DNA from: Turnera subulata | Lineage: Eukaryota; Streptophyta; Magnoliopsida; Malpighiales; Passifloraceae | Assembly: GCA_028386065.3 (NCBI GenBank) | Contig: JAKUCV010007788.1 | Span: 116,462 to 180,461 of the forward strand | DNA: 64,000 nt | Direction: 5' to 3' | In this document: one piece after another, positions 1-10,406 of the stretch | How positions within the stretch are numbered: position 1 is the first letter of the stretch | How the letters are laid out: the number at the start of each line of letters is the position of its first letter | Notes under the pieces: generated by a model | Database searches by the model: none | What the model was told of the DNA's origin: nothing | The model's input: the letters and a program-made list of their open reading frames with translations, nothing else | Program-made: the position numbers and the translations under genes

Positions 1-300
1 AAGTCTTGAAGTGAGGTATCTTCAAGCAAGAGAGCTGAAGTTCATGTGACTTGAACTTTCAGGGTTTAGGATTCTTGTGACTAGAATTCCTAGGTTGTAA
101 ACGGTTTGTTAAGCACCCGTAAGCTTAACGTAGATAGTGAAATCTTCAAGTGAGACTTGAAGGGCTGGATTAGCCACACTAGTAGAGTGTGTGTGAACCA
201 GGATAAATCGCTTGTGTCCTTCATTCTTTTAATTCCGCACTTATTTCCTGCAAAGTTTTTAATTTTCGATCATAAGCTATTCACCCCCCCCCTCTAGCTT
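1..300 (+). mobile_element. Ty1/copia LTR 3' portion (fragment)
   Basis: Non-coding, and reads like the downstream part of a SIRE-type copia LTR: a repeated CTTGAAG/CTTCAAG section, then a stretch ending in a C-run (CTATTCACCCCCCCCCTCTAG) that in copia LTRs lies just before the LTR end and primer-binding site. The true LTR end and a TGGTATCAGAGC-type primer site are absent. At about 290-318 it runs directly into the truncated minus-strand gypsy integrase, so this is a rearrangement or truncation joint. The family call rests on overall appearance. Confidence 0.55.
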
Positions 301-1650
301 AAGTCTATTGTTACTAACACGAACCCGAACCATCGGAATAGTACGGCTCCTCAACCGTCGCACCTCCCGAGCCAAAATCTCAACCGGCTCCTCCACATAG
401 GTCAAATACTCAGAAACCTCCACCTCCGTCGGGGATACAACATGAGTAGGATCAGAGCGATCACGCATCAGCTTCGAAACATGGAATACATCATGTATGC
501 GAGATAGCTCCTCCGATAAAGCCAACCTATAGGCCAGCAGACCAATCCGCTCCATGATCTTGTAAGGACCAATGTAACGAGGGCTTAACATGCCCTTCCT
601 CCCAAACCGGATAACACGTCTCCAAGGAGCAACCCGAAGGAAGACTCTGTCGCCTGCACTGTACTCCATCTCCCGACGATGCTTATTGGCATAACTCTTT
701 TGTCGGTCCTGAGCAGCTCTCATACACTGCTTGACCACCTCGATCTGATCAATAGTCTCCTGGACTAGGTCTGGACCAACCACCTGTCTCAGACCTTCCT
801 CATCCCAACAGATCGGACTACGGCACTTCCGGCCGTACAAAGCCTCGTAAGGCGCTATGCCAATACTAGAATGATAGCCGTTGTTGTAGGCAAACTCCAC
901 CAACGACAACTGCTCATCCCAAGAAACTCTGAAATTGAGCACGTAGGCTCGAAGCATGTCCTCCAGTGTCTGTATAGTTCTCTCCGACTGTCCGTCGGTC
1001 TGCGGATGGAATGCAGTATTGAAGTTCAGCTTAGTACCCAAAGCTGATTGTAAACTCTTCCAAAAGTGGGAAGTGAACATCGGATCCCTGTCTGATACAA
1101 TGGATAGTGGAACACCATGTAGACAGACAATACCCGAAACATACAACCTCGCCAGTTTATCCGTTGTATCCGTCTGCTGAATCGGAAGGAAATGAGCTAA
1201 CTTGGTCAACCTGTCGGCAATGACCCAAATGGAATTTAGGAACTCGATTACAAAGTCCATAGTGATATGCTCCCACTTCCACTGCGGAATAGTCAAAGAT
1301 CATAACTTGCCGGCAGGAGCCTGATGCTCGGCTTTCACCTGCTGACAAGTCATACAACGAGCCACAAATTCTGCCACGTCTTTCTTCATCCCATGCCACT
1401 AGTAATGACTCTTCACGTTCTGGTACACTTTGGTGCTACCTAGATACATAGCATACGACGCATTATGCACTTCATCCATGATCCATCTTCTCAAATCATC
1501 GACATCTGGAACTGGAACACACAACCGATCACCAGTCATCAAAGCACCATCCTCCCGGACATAAAAACTAGAACTCTCTCCACCGAGAGCCTTATCCCGC
1601 AACTCTGCTAAATGAGGATCACCAAACTACAACTCCATGATCTTATCCCG
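301..1650 (-). pseudogene. Element 1 integrase (broken, C-terminally truncated)
   Basis: Retroviral-type integrase, which would insert element cDNA into the genome. The N-terminal zinc-finger region (CMTCQQVK, about 1340) is separated from the core by stops near 1398 and 1308. The core ORF (277-1296) shows all three catalytic acids in context: the D in HITMDF, the D in VSDRDPMF, and the E in GQSERTIQ. A GPY/F module (RYIGPYKIMERIG) and the HDVFHVSKL motif follow. The chromodomain begins (VEEPVEILAREVRRLRSRTI) but ends at the copia joint near 318, so the last residues of the open frame are fusion sequence. The TAG near 1626 reads MEL-stop-FGDP where the sister copy has Gln. Confidence 0.85.
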
Positions 1651-2290
1651 CAAGGTCGGCCGGATGCTCAAACTGGCTAGCAACGCCAACGTGGCATCCA
1701 CCTCCAACTGTGCATCCAACGACCTCAGCTCCACTAAGGAAGGCAAAGCATAAGAAACTGGGTCCTCATCCACAGAAGCCACTCTCTTCCGGCTCAATGC
1801 ATCTACAACAACATTGGCCTTTCCCGGATGGTACTCGATAGTACAATCATAATCCTTTAGAAGCTCAATCAAGCGTCTCTGCCTCATGTTAAGCTCCCTT
1901 TGGGTCATGATGTACTTCAAACTCTTGTGATCTGTGAAAATCCGACACTTCTTACTGTACAGACGGTGTCTTCAGATTTTCAAAGCAAAGACCATAGGAG
2001 CTAACTCCAGATCATGGGTCGGATAGTTTTTCTCATGAGTTCTCAACTGCCTGTAAGCATAAGCAATCACCTGGCCCTTCTGCATCAAGACACATCCCAA
2101 GCACAAACCAGAAGCATCACTGAACACCGTGTACTCCACCCCTGGTCTCGGAACAGTCAAAATCGATGCAGAAGTCAACCGACTCTTAAGTTCCTCAAAA
2201 CTCTTCTGACAACGATCATCCCAAACAAAGGTACATTCTTTCCTCAACAATTTTGTCATGGGACCCCCTATCAAGAAAAAATCCTCAATG
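1651..2290 (-). pseudogene. Element 1 RNase H domain (broken)
   Basis: The RNase H domain degrades the RNA strand of the reverse-transcription hybrid. Visible motifs are [16 protein letters not shown] (first catalytic Asp), [14 protein letters not shown] (catalytic Glu), [14 protein letters not shown] (Asp) and VVVDALSRK (last Asp). The region is split into two open stretches by a stop near 1971. It follows the RT thumb and precedes the integrase zinc finger, the normal gypsy order. The copy at 8648-9166 keeps this domain in one open frame, which confirms the reading. Confidence 0.85.
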
Positions 2291-3181
2291 AACCTCCGTT
2301 AATAGCCAGCAAGTCCAAGAAAATTCCATATCTCAGGTACATTCTTCTGTGGTTCCAAATCCATGACTGCTTTATTCTTAGTCGGGTCTAACTTAATGCC
2401 CTCACCGGACACAACATGACCGAGAAACAAGACCTCATCCAGCCAAAACTCACACTTGCTGAGCTTGGTATAGAGTTGTTCTTCTCTCAACCTCTGCAAA
2501 ACCTATCTCAAGTGGTCCTCATATTCGGCCTTACTCCTCGAGTAGACCAGGATATCATCGATGAACACTACCACAAACCGGTCCAGAAATTCATGGAAGA
2601 CCTGTTGCATCACATACATGAACACTGTCGGTGCATTTGTCAGCCCGAACGGAACAACCACAAACTCATAATGACCATACCGAGGGCGGAATGCAGTCTT
2701 CAGTATGTCTTGCTTTGCAATCCGAACCTGATGGTAACCAGGTCGCAGATCAATCTTCGAAAATACGGATGCACCTTGCAACTGATCGAACAAGTCATCG
2801 ATCCTAGGCAAAGGATACTTGTTCTTCACAGTCACCTTGTTCAACTGTCTATAGTCCACACACATCCGCATACTGCCATCCTTCTTCTTCACGAACAAGA
2901 CCGGGACACCCCAAGCTAAGATGCTCGGTCTAATGAAACCCTTATCCAATAACTCCTCCAGTTGTTTCTTCAACTCCTAAAGTTCTTTCGGAGCCATTCT
3001 GTAGGGCGGTACAGAAATAGGCGCAACTCCCGGTACTAAGTCAACCGTATACTCCACCTCTCGCTCCGGAGGCAACCCTGGTAGATCATCAGGAAACACA
3101 TCAGAAAAATCCCGAACAATCGGAATATCCTCCACTCCCAGCAGTGGTACCGAAAAATCGACCACGTGAGCTAGAAAAGCA
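2291..3181 (-). pseudogene. Element 1 reverse transcriptase (broken)
   Basis: Gypsy reverse transcriptase. The ORF at 2503-2973 carries [20 protein letters not shown], the [20 protein letters not shown] motif, [26 protein letters not shown] and the catalytic [12 protein letters not shown]. The connection and thumb continue at 2299-2499 ([20 protein letters not shown]). Stops lie near 2976, 2502 and 2298. Upstream, DFSDVFPDDLPGLPPEREVE (2977-3318 frame) is the usual gypsy linker between protease and RT, and it is in a different frame from the protease, so a frameshift lies near 3200. Confidence 0.9.
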
Positions 3182-3789
3182 TCACAACCCTCTCTGATCA
3201 TCCAAAAAAGCTTGGATGGCCAAGAAGCAACACGCTGATAGGTCTCTTCGCTCACCAACGAACACCAATCTTCGCCCCAACAGAGAAGATAAAGAAACTT
3301 CCTTGGCCCGACAATCAACTACTGCCTGGTGTCTGGACAACCAATCCATGCCCAAAATAACATCAAACTCTCCCAAGTCTATGACATCAAGATCAGAAGG
3401 GAAACTCTCACTATCATACTCTATCGATACGCCTCTACAAATCCGATCAACAACTACCATATCACCCGTAGGTAAACGGACTCTTAAGGGTCTACTAAGG
3501 TTATCATCCTCTATGTTATGCGTGTTCATGAATGCACGTGATACAAAAGAGTGTGTTGAGCCTGGATCAACTAAAGCATGTGCATACTGACTGAAAACCA
3601 TAAATGTACCTGCAATAACCTTTGGGGCATCAGCAGTCTCCTCATGGGTAATGGCGTAAACCCTAGGAGCTGCAGCAGACTGAGTCGCACCCCTGAGGCT
3701 CGAAGCTCCAGAACCCCCACGACCTCGTCCCTGGTGTCCGCCACCCCTGTTCGGACCTGAAGAAGCAACACAACTGGCCACAAAACTCT
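3182..3789 (-). pseudogene. Element 1 aspartic protease
   Basis: Retropepsin-like protease that would cut the Gag-Pol polyprotein. The active site is ALVDPGSTHSFVS (Asp near residue 72 of the open frame), the usual plant-chromovirus D-S/P-G variant. Further motifs are VIDLGEFDVILGMDWLSRH and VVDCRAKEV. The N-terminal half is a Gly/Arg/Ser-rich linker after the gag zinc knuckle. The open frame is intact for about 199 codons, but a stop separates it from gag and a frameshift from RT. Confidence 0.85.
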
Positions 3790-4969
3790 GTACCGTATAT
3801 TGGGACCCATTCCCACCACTATCTTTAATCCACTTGTAACATGCTGACTTCTAGTGTCCCGGCTTCCTGCAATACCAGGATGTACCCAAAAATCGTGTCG
3901 AAGAACCTCGTCCCTGAGATCCAGACAGATAAGATCGTCCTCCCGAAGACCGACTAGGTCCACCTTGATAACCCTATCCTCGGGACTTTTTCGAACCTCG
4001 GAAAGAGGAACTGTGTCAACCTGAGTAATCTGCTCCACCAGCATCAGAATACTGTCTCTTCTGTCCAGACACAGATGACTGTTGCCTCTGCTCGGCTGCC
4101 CGAGCCTCCTGTCCAATCAACTGCACACTCCCAGCATCTAAAGCAGCCTCACAAACTGCCTCCCAAGTCTTGTGCCCTCCACCAGCCACAGCTAACGCCA
4201 ACTCCGTACGTAGGCTGTTAACAAACCGCCTACACTTAGTCACCTCATCGAGCACAAACTCCTTGGCGTAAGAGAGAAGGATGCTGAATCGGATCCTGAA
4301 TGCTGACACTGACTCATCTAGCCCCTACTTCACCTCAAAAAACTGCTTTTTCTGCTCCTTCAAGAAACCAACAGTGAGAAACTCCTTGTAGAATTTCTCT
4401 TTGAAGTCTTCCCATGGCATCTCCACAGGCCTCGGTAGGTTCACAACAAGTCCACGCCACCATGTCAATGCATAATCCGTGAACTTGTGTGCAGCAAACC
4501 GTGCCCAGTGCTTAGGCGGACACACGAACTTCTCTAGGACATTCTCCACCTGACGGAACCAATCATCGGAATCCTTTGCACTGACTTTTTCACCCGAAAA
4601 CTGCTTAACTGCTGACTTGTCCATATGTTTGTAACCATTCTCCATGCCACCTACCACTGGTGCCATAGCAGGTGCAACCGGTTGAGCCTCCTACTGCTGC
4701 TGCTGAAACTGCTGGAACTATTTCCACTGCAAGAAAGCCTGATACTGCTGGAACGCTGGGTCTGCAACAGGTGGTACTGGTGGCACTGCATTCTGTGCCC
4801 CGGCTCCAACAACATGTACGCCCCCAGCAGCAGCTTGTGTCGCGGCCGCACCCTGTACTGCTGCAGCAGCAGCGTTTCACTGACCGACGGGAACCTGGAT
4901 CACCGACACGTTGTCGGAGACATGAGTAGCGGCGTCATCCTCAACATTGTACTGCCCCTGGTGATCCAT
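3790..4969 (-). pseudogene. Element 1 gag (broken)
   Basis: Nucleocapsid precursor. The likely start is the ATG at 4969 (MDHQGQYNVEDDAATHVSDN), the first Met after the primer-binding region. A Gln/Ala-rich segment follows, then the retrotransposon gag domain (FRQVENVLEKFVCPPKHWAR, ALTWWRGLV, EDFKEKFYKEF, FVNSLRTELALAV). A zinc knuckle follows near 3850-3880 (WYCRKPGH then SAC), with the first Cys apparently Ser and a stop in place of one residue. Stops interrupt the frame near 4874, 4725, 4690, 4324 and 3853; those at 4725, 4690 and 4324 fit CAG-to-TAG. It is followed directly by protease. Confidence 0.8.
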
Positions 4970-5097
4970 ATCGACGCCTATATGAATGCAAATAGGTCAA
5001 AAACACTTTTAAAGTTATAAATCCGGACACAGGCTTAAACACAGAAATCGCTTTTGAAAACAAAGTTTAAAACACTTTTAAAACCAAGGATCTGAAG

Positions 5098-5115
5098 CCT
5101 GCTCCGCTACCAAGC
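5098..5115 (-). other. Element 1 primer-binding-site region
   Basis: Directly inside the LTR on the minus strand the sequence reads GCTTGGTAGCGGAGCAGG. It resembles the initiator-tRNA-Met primer site of gypsy elements (TGGTATCAGAGC) but differs at several bases. The long-LTR element at 27965 has the same position and nearly the same motif, so it is a family feature and not random decay. Confidence 0.55.
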
Positions 5116-8100
5116 TGAAACGCCCGTATCCCAATTTTACAAATAAAATAATTAAATAAAAACAATTTACCAAAATGCCCCTAAAACCTGGGAAACGTAA
5201 ACCAATGCCAAAACATTATCCATAAAACTTATTAAACTGAGATGTCATAAAAGAACAGAAACAAACTGACTTATCAAACCATAAGCCAAACCCAGCAAAT
5301 CCGCCGAAACAGCATCATGAATCAAAACCCGGCAAACCGCCAACAATGTAGCAATGATAAATACGACATCTCAACAAGTTTCTATGCAGCGGAAGATAAA
5401 ACATCATTAAATCAAAGGGAAGAAAATGTTGTGCATGTCGGCTCCATGGATCCAACTGGGAGAAGAAGCATAGCTACCTGTTGGGATATCCGCGTTCGTA
5501 CTCCAGAAAGGAAAAAGAAAATAGCACGCTAACTAAGGGTCTGAAAAACAACGGTGGCGATAATGTGAGTCGCCTACTCAGTGAGCAATACAAATCTAGT
5601 TATGTAGGTGTGCAAAGCAAGCTCGAAAGGTGTGTAGAGGAACAAGCACTAGCAAGCAAACATACAATAATCAGTACTAACATGCCAACAATATATAAAC
5701 AGATAGTTTATGTTTTACATCTGATGGTGTTTTATTATTATTATTATAATTATTATTCAGGGCCCCCTACTGTGTGCGTCGAGCTCGGTCTCATCTTATG
5801 AGACAACCAGGGCGTAAGCCCAATATAACCAGGCAATAAGCCCAAATACAATCACACACACAGAGAGAGAGAAACAGAGAGAAAGAAGGAGGTAGAACTG
5901 GTCATCACAGACCCATATGCTAAACCGTATAAACCATGATATCCTGCATGCAATTCCAAGGGGTATCACTTCCCGCTCGAACCAACCGGTCAACAGCCCA
6001 CAGTAGTTTATTTTTATTCTGTATTATTCTTATTCGTGCTTAAGGGTTTATGTGTGCCATAAGTTATGATTTATCAGGGTTGTGTGAATTATTCACTTAA
6101 TCAAGCGTTCGGGTTTCCAGGCCACAATACATCACACAGACCACCCAAAATCATACCACATGTTATATCTCATAACAATTAAAACAAATCATGCTCATCT
6201 GGCAAATAGTAACACACAGGCACACAATACAGATCATGGCATGTTAGCAAATAAGGCATGTAACTCAGACAAACCAAACCAACAAGCACATGCAAACTAA
6301 CATAAAAAAACTTATAAAGTCACCTCAACGACGATTATCCTGTGAAGCTTTCCCCAAGACAGATCCTCCAGCCCCCGAGGTGTTACCCGTGCCTGAATAC
6401 CGGCATACACAATAATCACAAAATAATTACAAACAAAACCGTGCATGCATGATAATTATATGCTCAATTGAGTGAAACCCGACCCTCACTATCCAGTTAT
6501 GTGAATTCAGGGTCTAAGCCCAAAAGGGGTATATCTCCTCACCGATAACTCCAAAGAATGGGACCTAAGATTTACCGGGCTTAAGCCCGTCTAAGTCCAT
6601 AAACGATCCTGGGGCCTAAAGCCCACTTCCTTAAGTCCAAAACTATCCAATTATGACACTAGCCTTAAGCAAATATCTTACAGTCCAGAACAACATACTT
6701 GTGCTTTAGAGTTAGATTGTTGGGCCTGGGCCCGGTTTTCCTAAATACCGTTCTAAGGTCATTCCCGAGCCCAAGTCTATTCTGGCCTAAGGTTCTAACT
6801 GTGTCGGTAAATTTCTAGCCACACACACTCTCTCCCCGCACACGGTATTCCACTAAGTCTCATATGGAATTAAATGTACATATACCCGACAAAACCGTTA
6901 AACTATGTACATAACAAAACTGGAACAGTACCCGAGCCCTCGTCGGAATATTCCCGAGCCCACCGAATTTCGGTCACTCTCGCCGAAAAAACACCCAAAC
7001 TGCTAGAAACGAACTTCAACCATTCTGCCACAACACAACAACATTCAATCCGAAACCCACTGCAGGCATTATCACGAATCAAAGAAAAAGAATGGACAGA
7101 TTGGATTCTTACCCGGAATTCGAGTGCTCACTCTCCAACCCAGTTTTATCGCTGTCCAACCCGTTCTGCAGCCTCTCTGTCCATGACAACCCCTACAGCA
7201 ACAAACACCCAAACCGGCCACACCACCACCAACAACCAGCACCATACGCCGAGCACCAACCAACCCCAAATCGACCAAACCTAGCCGCAACAACCACCCA
7301 CACGCCATCGCCGACAATAACGGTCACAACCACATCAATACCACAGAGAGATTAAGGGAGAAAAAAAGAACAGAAAGGGCGGCAGAGCATACCAAGCACG
7401 GCGGCACACACTCGAACTTGTCCTCGAGTTCTCCGCCCAATTTCGATCCTTCACCTTCGTGTGGGAACGGCGACAGTGGCAGCATAAAACACAGGCGGCG
7501 GTGATACTGGTGGCGGCGGCAAGGCAACGCGATGGCGAGAGGATGAAGGGATGATGTTGGCAACGAGAGTGAGTGTAAGAGAAACAGAGAATCGGGGAAG
7601 AAGAGAAAAGAGTAAATAAGAGAAGAGTAGAAGAAAAGAGAAGAAAAAAAATAAAAGGAACGGTTGTAGCAACCGTTGAGAGATGATCGGGGAAAGGAGA
7701 GGAAGAATCGGGAGAGGGTTCTTGGGTGTGACAGCGCAGGAGAAAGAAAAAAAGAAAGAAAAGAGAGAGAGAAAAAGGAAAGAAAGAAAAGAAAAAAGGG
7801 TTAGGGTTGGCCGGCCTTGACCAAAATGACGTCGTTTTGGTCTAAGGCGCTGTCAACTCTCCCTGGTCAACGCGCCCTTACTTTAAGTTTTATTATTTTA
7901 TTTCCTTTTTCCCCTTTACTCTAATACGATGTAGTTTAAGTTCAACTTCCCTTCTTTCATGCGAAACGAAATAAATATATATCCGACGAAACCCACTTAA
8001 GGAACTAACCACAATAAAATAAAATTTCCCAAGGAAAATAATTTATTTTCCCTATCCAAAAATTTTGGAAATTCCTCGAGGGTAGAATTGGAATAAATTC

Positions 8101-8135
8101 TGAAAATTTAAATTATAAAAATCCGGGGCGTTACA
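5116..8135 (-). repeat. Element 1 5' LTR (3.0 kb)
   Basis: On the minus strand it begins TGTAACGCCCCGG (at 8135) and ends GGGCGTTTCA (at 5116), i.e. TG...CA termini. Over several blocks it matches the LTRs at 24474-27964 and 29416-32450: the GACGTCGTTTTGG block at 7827-7840, telobox-like AACCCTAACCC, a purine/pyrimidine-rich stretch (about 7560-7800), the GAGCTCGACGCACACAGTAG block at 5768-5790, and the terminal GGGCGTTTCA. It is the only LTR this element retains. Short open frames inside it (such as those on either strand at 6874-7672) have no recognisable domains. Confidence 0.85.
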
Positions 8136-9472
8136 CCCGAGACATACAATCTTGCCAGCTTATCCATCGTATCCGTCTGCTGGATAGGTAGGAAGTAAAC
8201 TGACTTGGTCAACCTGTCGACAATGACCCAAATGGCATCATGCTAACCCCGGGTTCTCGGTAACCCAATCACAAAATCCATAGTGATGTGCTCCCACTTC
8301 CACCGCGGAATAGTCAAAGATCTCATCTTGCTGGCAGGAGCCTGATGCTCGGCTTTCACCTGCTGATAAGTCATACAACAAGCCACAAACTTTGCTATAT
8401 CCTTCTTCATCCCAGGCCACCAATAGTGACTCTTCAGGTTCAGGTACATCTTTATACTTCCCGGATGTATGGCATATGGTGCATTGTGCGCCTCATCCAT
8501 AATCCACCTCCTCAGGTCATCCGTCATCAAAGCTCCATCCTCCCGGATGTAAAAACTAGAACTCTCTCCACCGATAGCCTTATCCTGCAACTTTGCTAGA
8601 TGAGGATCACCGAACTGCAACTCCATAATCTTATCACGCAAGGTCGGTCAGATGCTCAAACTGGCCAACAAGGCCACGGTATCATCAACCTCCAACTGGG
8701 CATCCAAAGACCTGAACTCCAACAAAGATGGCAAATCAAAGGAAACCGGCTCCTCATCTGCCGATGAAACTCTCTTCCGGCTCAAAGCATCTACAACCAC
8801 ATTAGTTTTTCCCGGATAATACTCAATGGTACAATCATAATCCTTCAGAAGCTCGATCCAACGCCTCTGCCTCATATTGAGCTCTTTTTGGGTCATGATG
8901 TACTTCAAGCTCTTGTGATCCGTGAAAATCCGACACTTCTCACCGAAAAGATGGTGTCTCCAAATCTTCAAAGCAAAGACCACAGTAGCTAACTCTAAAT
9001 CATGGGTCAGATAATTCCTCTCATGAGTCCTCAACTGCCTAGAAGCATAGGCAATCACCCGACCCTCCTGCATCAACACACAACCCAAACCCAAACCAGA
9101 AGCATCACTAAACACCGTGTACTCCACACCAGGTCTAGGAACTGTCAACACTAGTGCAAAATTCAATCGACTCTTGAACTCCTCGAAACTCTATTGCGAA
9201 CGATCATCCCACACATAAGAGCAATCTTTCCTCAACAGCTTAGTCATGGGACCCGCTATCAAGAAAAAACCCTCAATGAACCTGCGATAGTAACCAGCAA
9301 GTCCAAGGAAACTCCGCGCCTCAAATGGATTCTTCGGTGGTTCCCACTCTATAACTGCCTTAACCTTGGTCAGGTCCACCTTAATACCTTCTCCCGACAC
9401 TATATGCCCGAGAAAAGCCACCTCATCCAACCAAAACTCGCATTTGCTGAGTTTGGCATAAAGCTGCATTTG
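8136..9472 (-). pseudogene. Element 2: gypsy RT-RNase H-integrase fragment
   Basis: A second minus-strand Tekay-like pol fragment, close in sequence to element 1 but better preserved. It holds RT connection/thumb (9191-9469: [35 protein letters not shown]), RNase H (8648-9166: [51 protein letters not shown]) and the integrase zinc finger plus start of the core (8243-8641: SHYWWPGMKKDIAKF, HITMDFVIGLPRT). The integrase is cut at 8136 (KLARLYVSG) by the LTR of element 1. Relative to element 1, about 11 codons are missing in the segment before DDLRRWIMDE. The fragment ends near 9472 at a joint with plus-strand DNA. Confidence 0.85.
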
Positions 9473-9569
9473 CAGTAGACAGGATGTGGAGTGTACGAGA
9501 AGATTGCTGATGTAAGCCGTGACATGATGACTGAATTTCGAGGACGAAATTTTTTTAAGGTGGGTAGAC
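9473..9569 (+). other. 3' end and polypurine tract of outer gypsy element
   Basis: Plus-strand sequence ending AATTTCGAGGACGAAATTTT, then TTAAGGTGGGTAGAC, directly before an LTR start at 9570. The same block precedes the LTR at 29416, and it is the usual 3' end of Tekay/Del-type elements (polypurine tract AAGGTGGGTAGA). The rest of this element's interior should lie upstream but is replaced by minus-strand element 2, so 9473 is a rearrangement joint. Confidence 0.75.
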
Positions 9570-10406
9570 TGTAACAGCCCGGGTAAAAATTTGTAATTTT
9601 ACCAGGACTATAAAACTCTTTATACAGTGATTTACCGAATGAATTAATCTTGGGTAATTAATTCAAGGTAAGTCGAGCGTCTGATTCTGAAACCAGGCCT
9701 TATTTCACGTTCGGGATTTTTCTGCTGATTTTACGGACTCAAGTTGGTATTTTTCGGGTCCAGAAATCGTCAGGAAAATCGGGTTTACCACAGGGGAACG
9801 GACCAGAAATTATGGTAAGAGGGTAATACAGTTATTTTCTGGTCCGGACGGAACATGCCTTACCTTGCAGGCAGACCTGCATAATTGAGGCGACTCAATT
9901 ATGCAGGCTGCGCCGCCTCTTTCCTGTGTCACCATTACCCTGCATGCCTATAACCCCGTGATTTTCTGCTTCTCCATGCAAACCACCCAGTACCCCATCT
10001 TCCTCCTTCATAACACCATAACCCAGCTTCCTTTCTCGTTCTTTCCCTGCAAAATCACTCAGTGCCTCACCTGCAAAAACCAACCAGTGCAATCAAACCA
10101 GAAAAAAAAAAACAAACAAACACACCATCCACCAATCAAAACTCGCCACCTCATCATCATCCCCATCACCTTTCTTCCTCCTTCCCTGGTCACTGTTCAC
10201 GAGGATCCATTCCGTGCCGCCGTGCACACCACCATCCTTGCTGTCGTCCTCCTCATGTCGTCGCCAACCGGACGAAGCTACCACCGTTTGTCCTCGCTGC
10301 TCGTCACGCCGCTTCTTCCTCTCCTACAAACCGCCGCCACCAAGCCTGACCAAGCAAGCCGACGACGACGCTATCCTTCCCGCCGCAGCCTCCCCTCGAT
10401 GCCATC
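9570..10406 (+). repeat. Outer gypsy 3' LTR, piece 1 of 4
   Basis: LTR start TGTAACAGCCCGGG right after a polypurine tract. The piece ends at the Athila insertion; bases 10402-10406 (CCATC) are the target site repeated at 23911-23915. The last 450 bases are a C-rich, CA/CT-rich stretch with no recognisable protein. The remaining pieces are at 23916-24473, 32456-32622 and 44507-44856. Confidence 0.8.

Larger units (their letters stand above)
301..8135 (-). mobile_element. Truncated Tekay-like Ty3/gypsy retrotransposon (element 1)
   Basis: Minus-strand chromovirus-type element. Read from high to low coordinates it has a 5' LTR (8135-5116), a primer-binding-site region, gag, protease, reverse transcriptase, RNase H and integrase. 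It stops inside the start of the chromodomain near position 318, so the rest of pol, the polypurine tract and the 3' LTR are missing. Its upstream flank (8136 on) is the integrase gene of a second, closely related element, which shows insertion into a relative. Many stops and frameshifts break the coding region; several are CAG-to-TAG changes. It is not capable of autonomous movement. Confidence 0.85.

Noticed and set aside
6874..7672. Several overlapping frames on both strands in the element 1 LTR
   Set aside because: Compositional frames in a GC- and purine-rich part of an LTR; none has a domain or a counterpart in the related LTRs.
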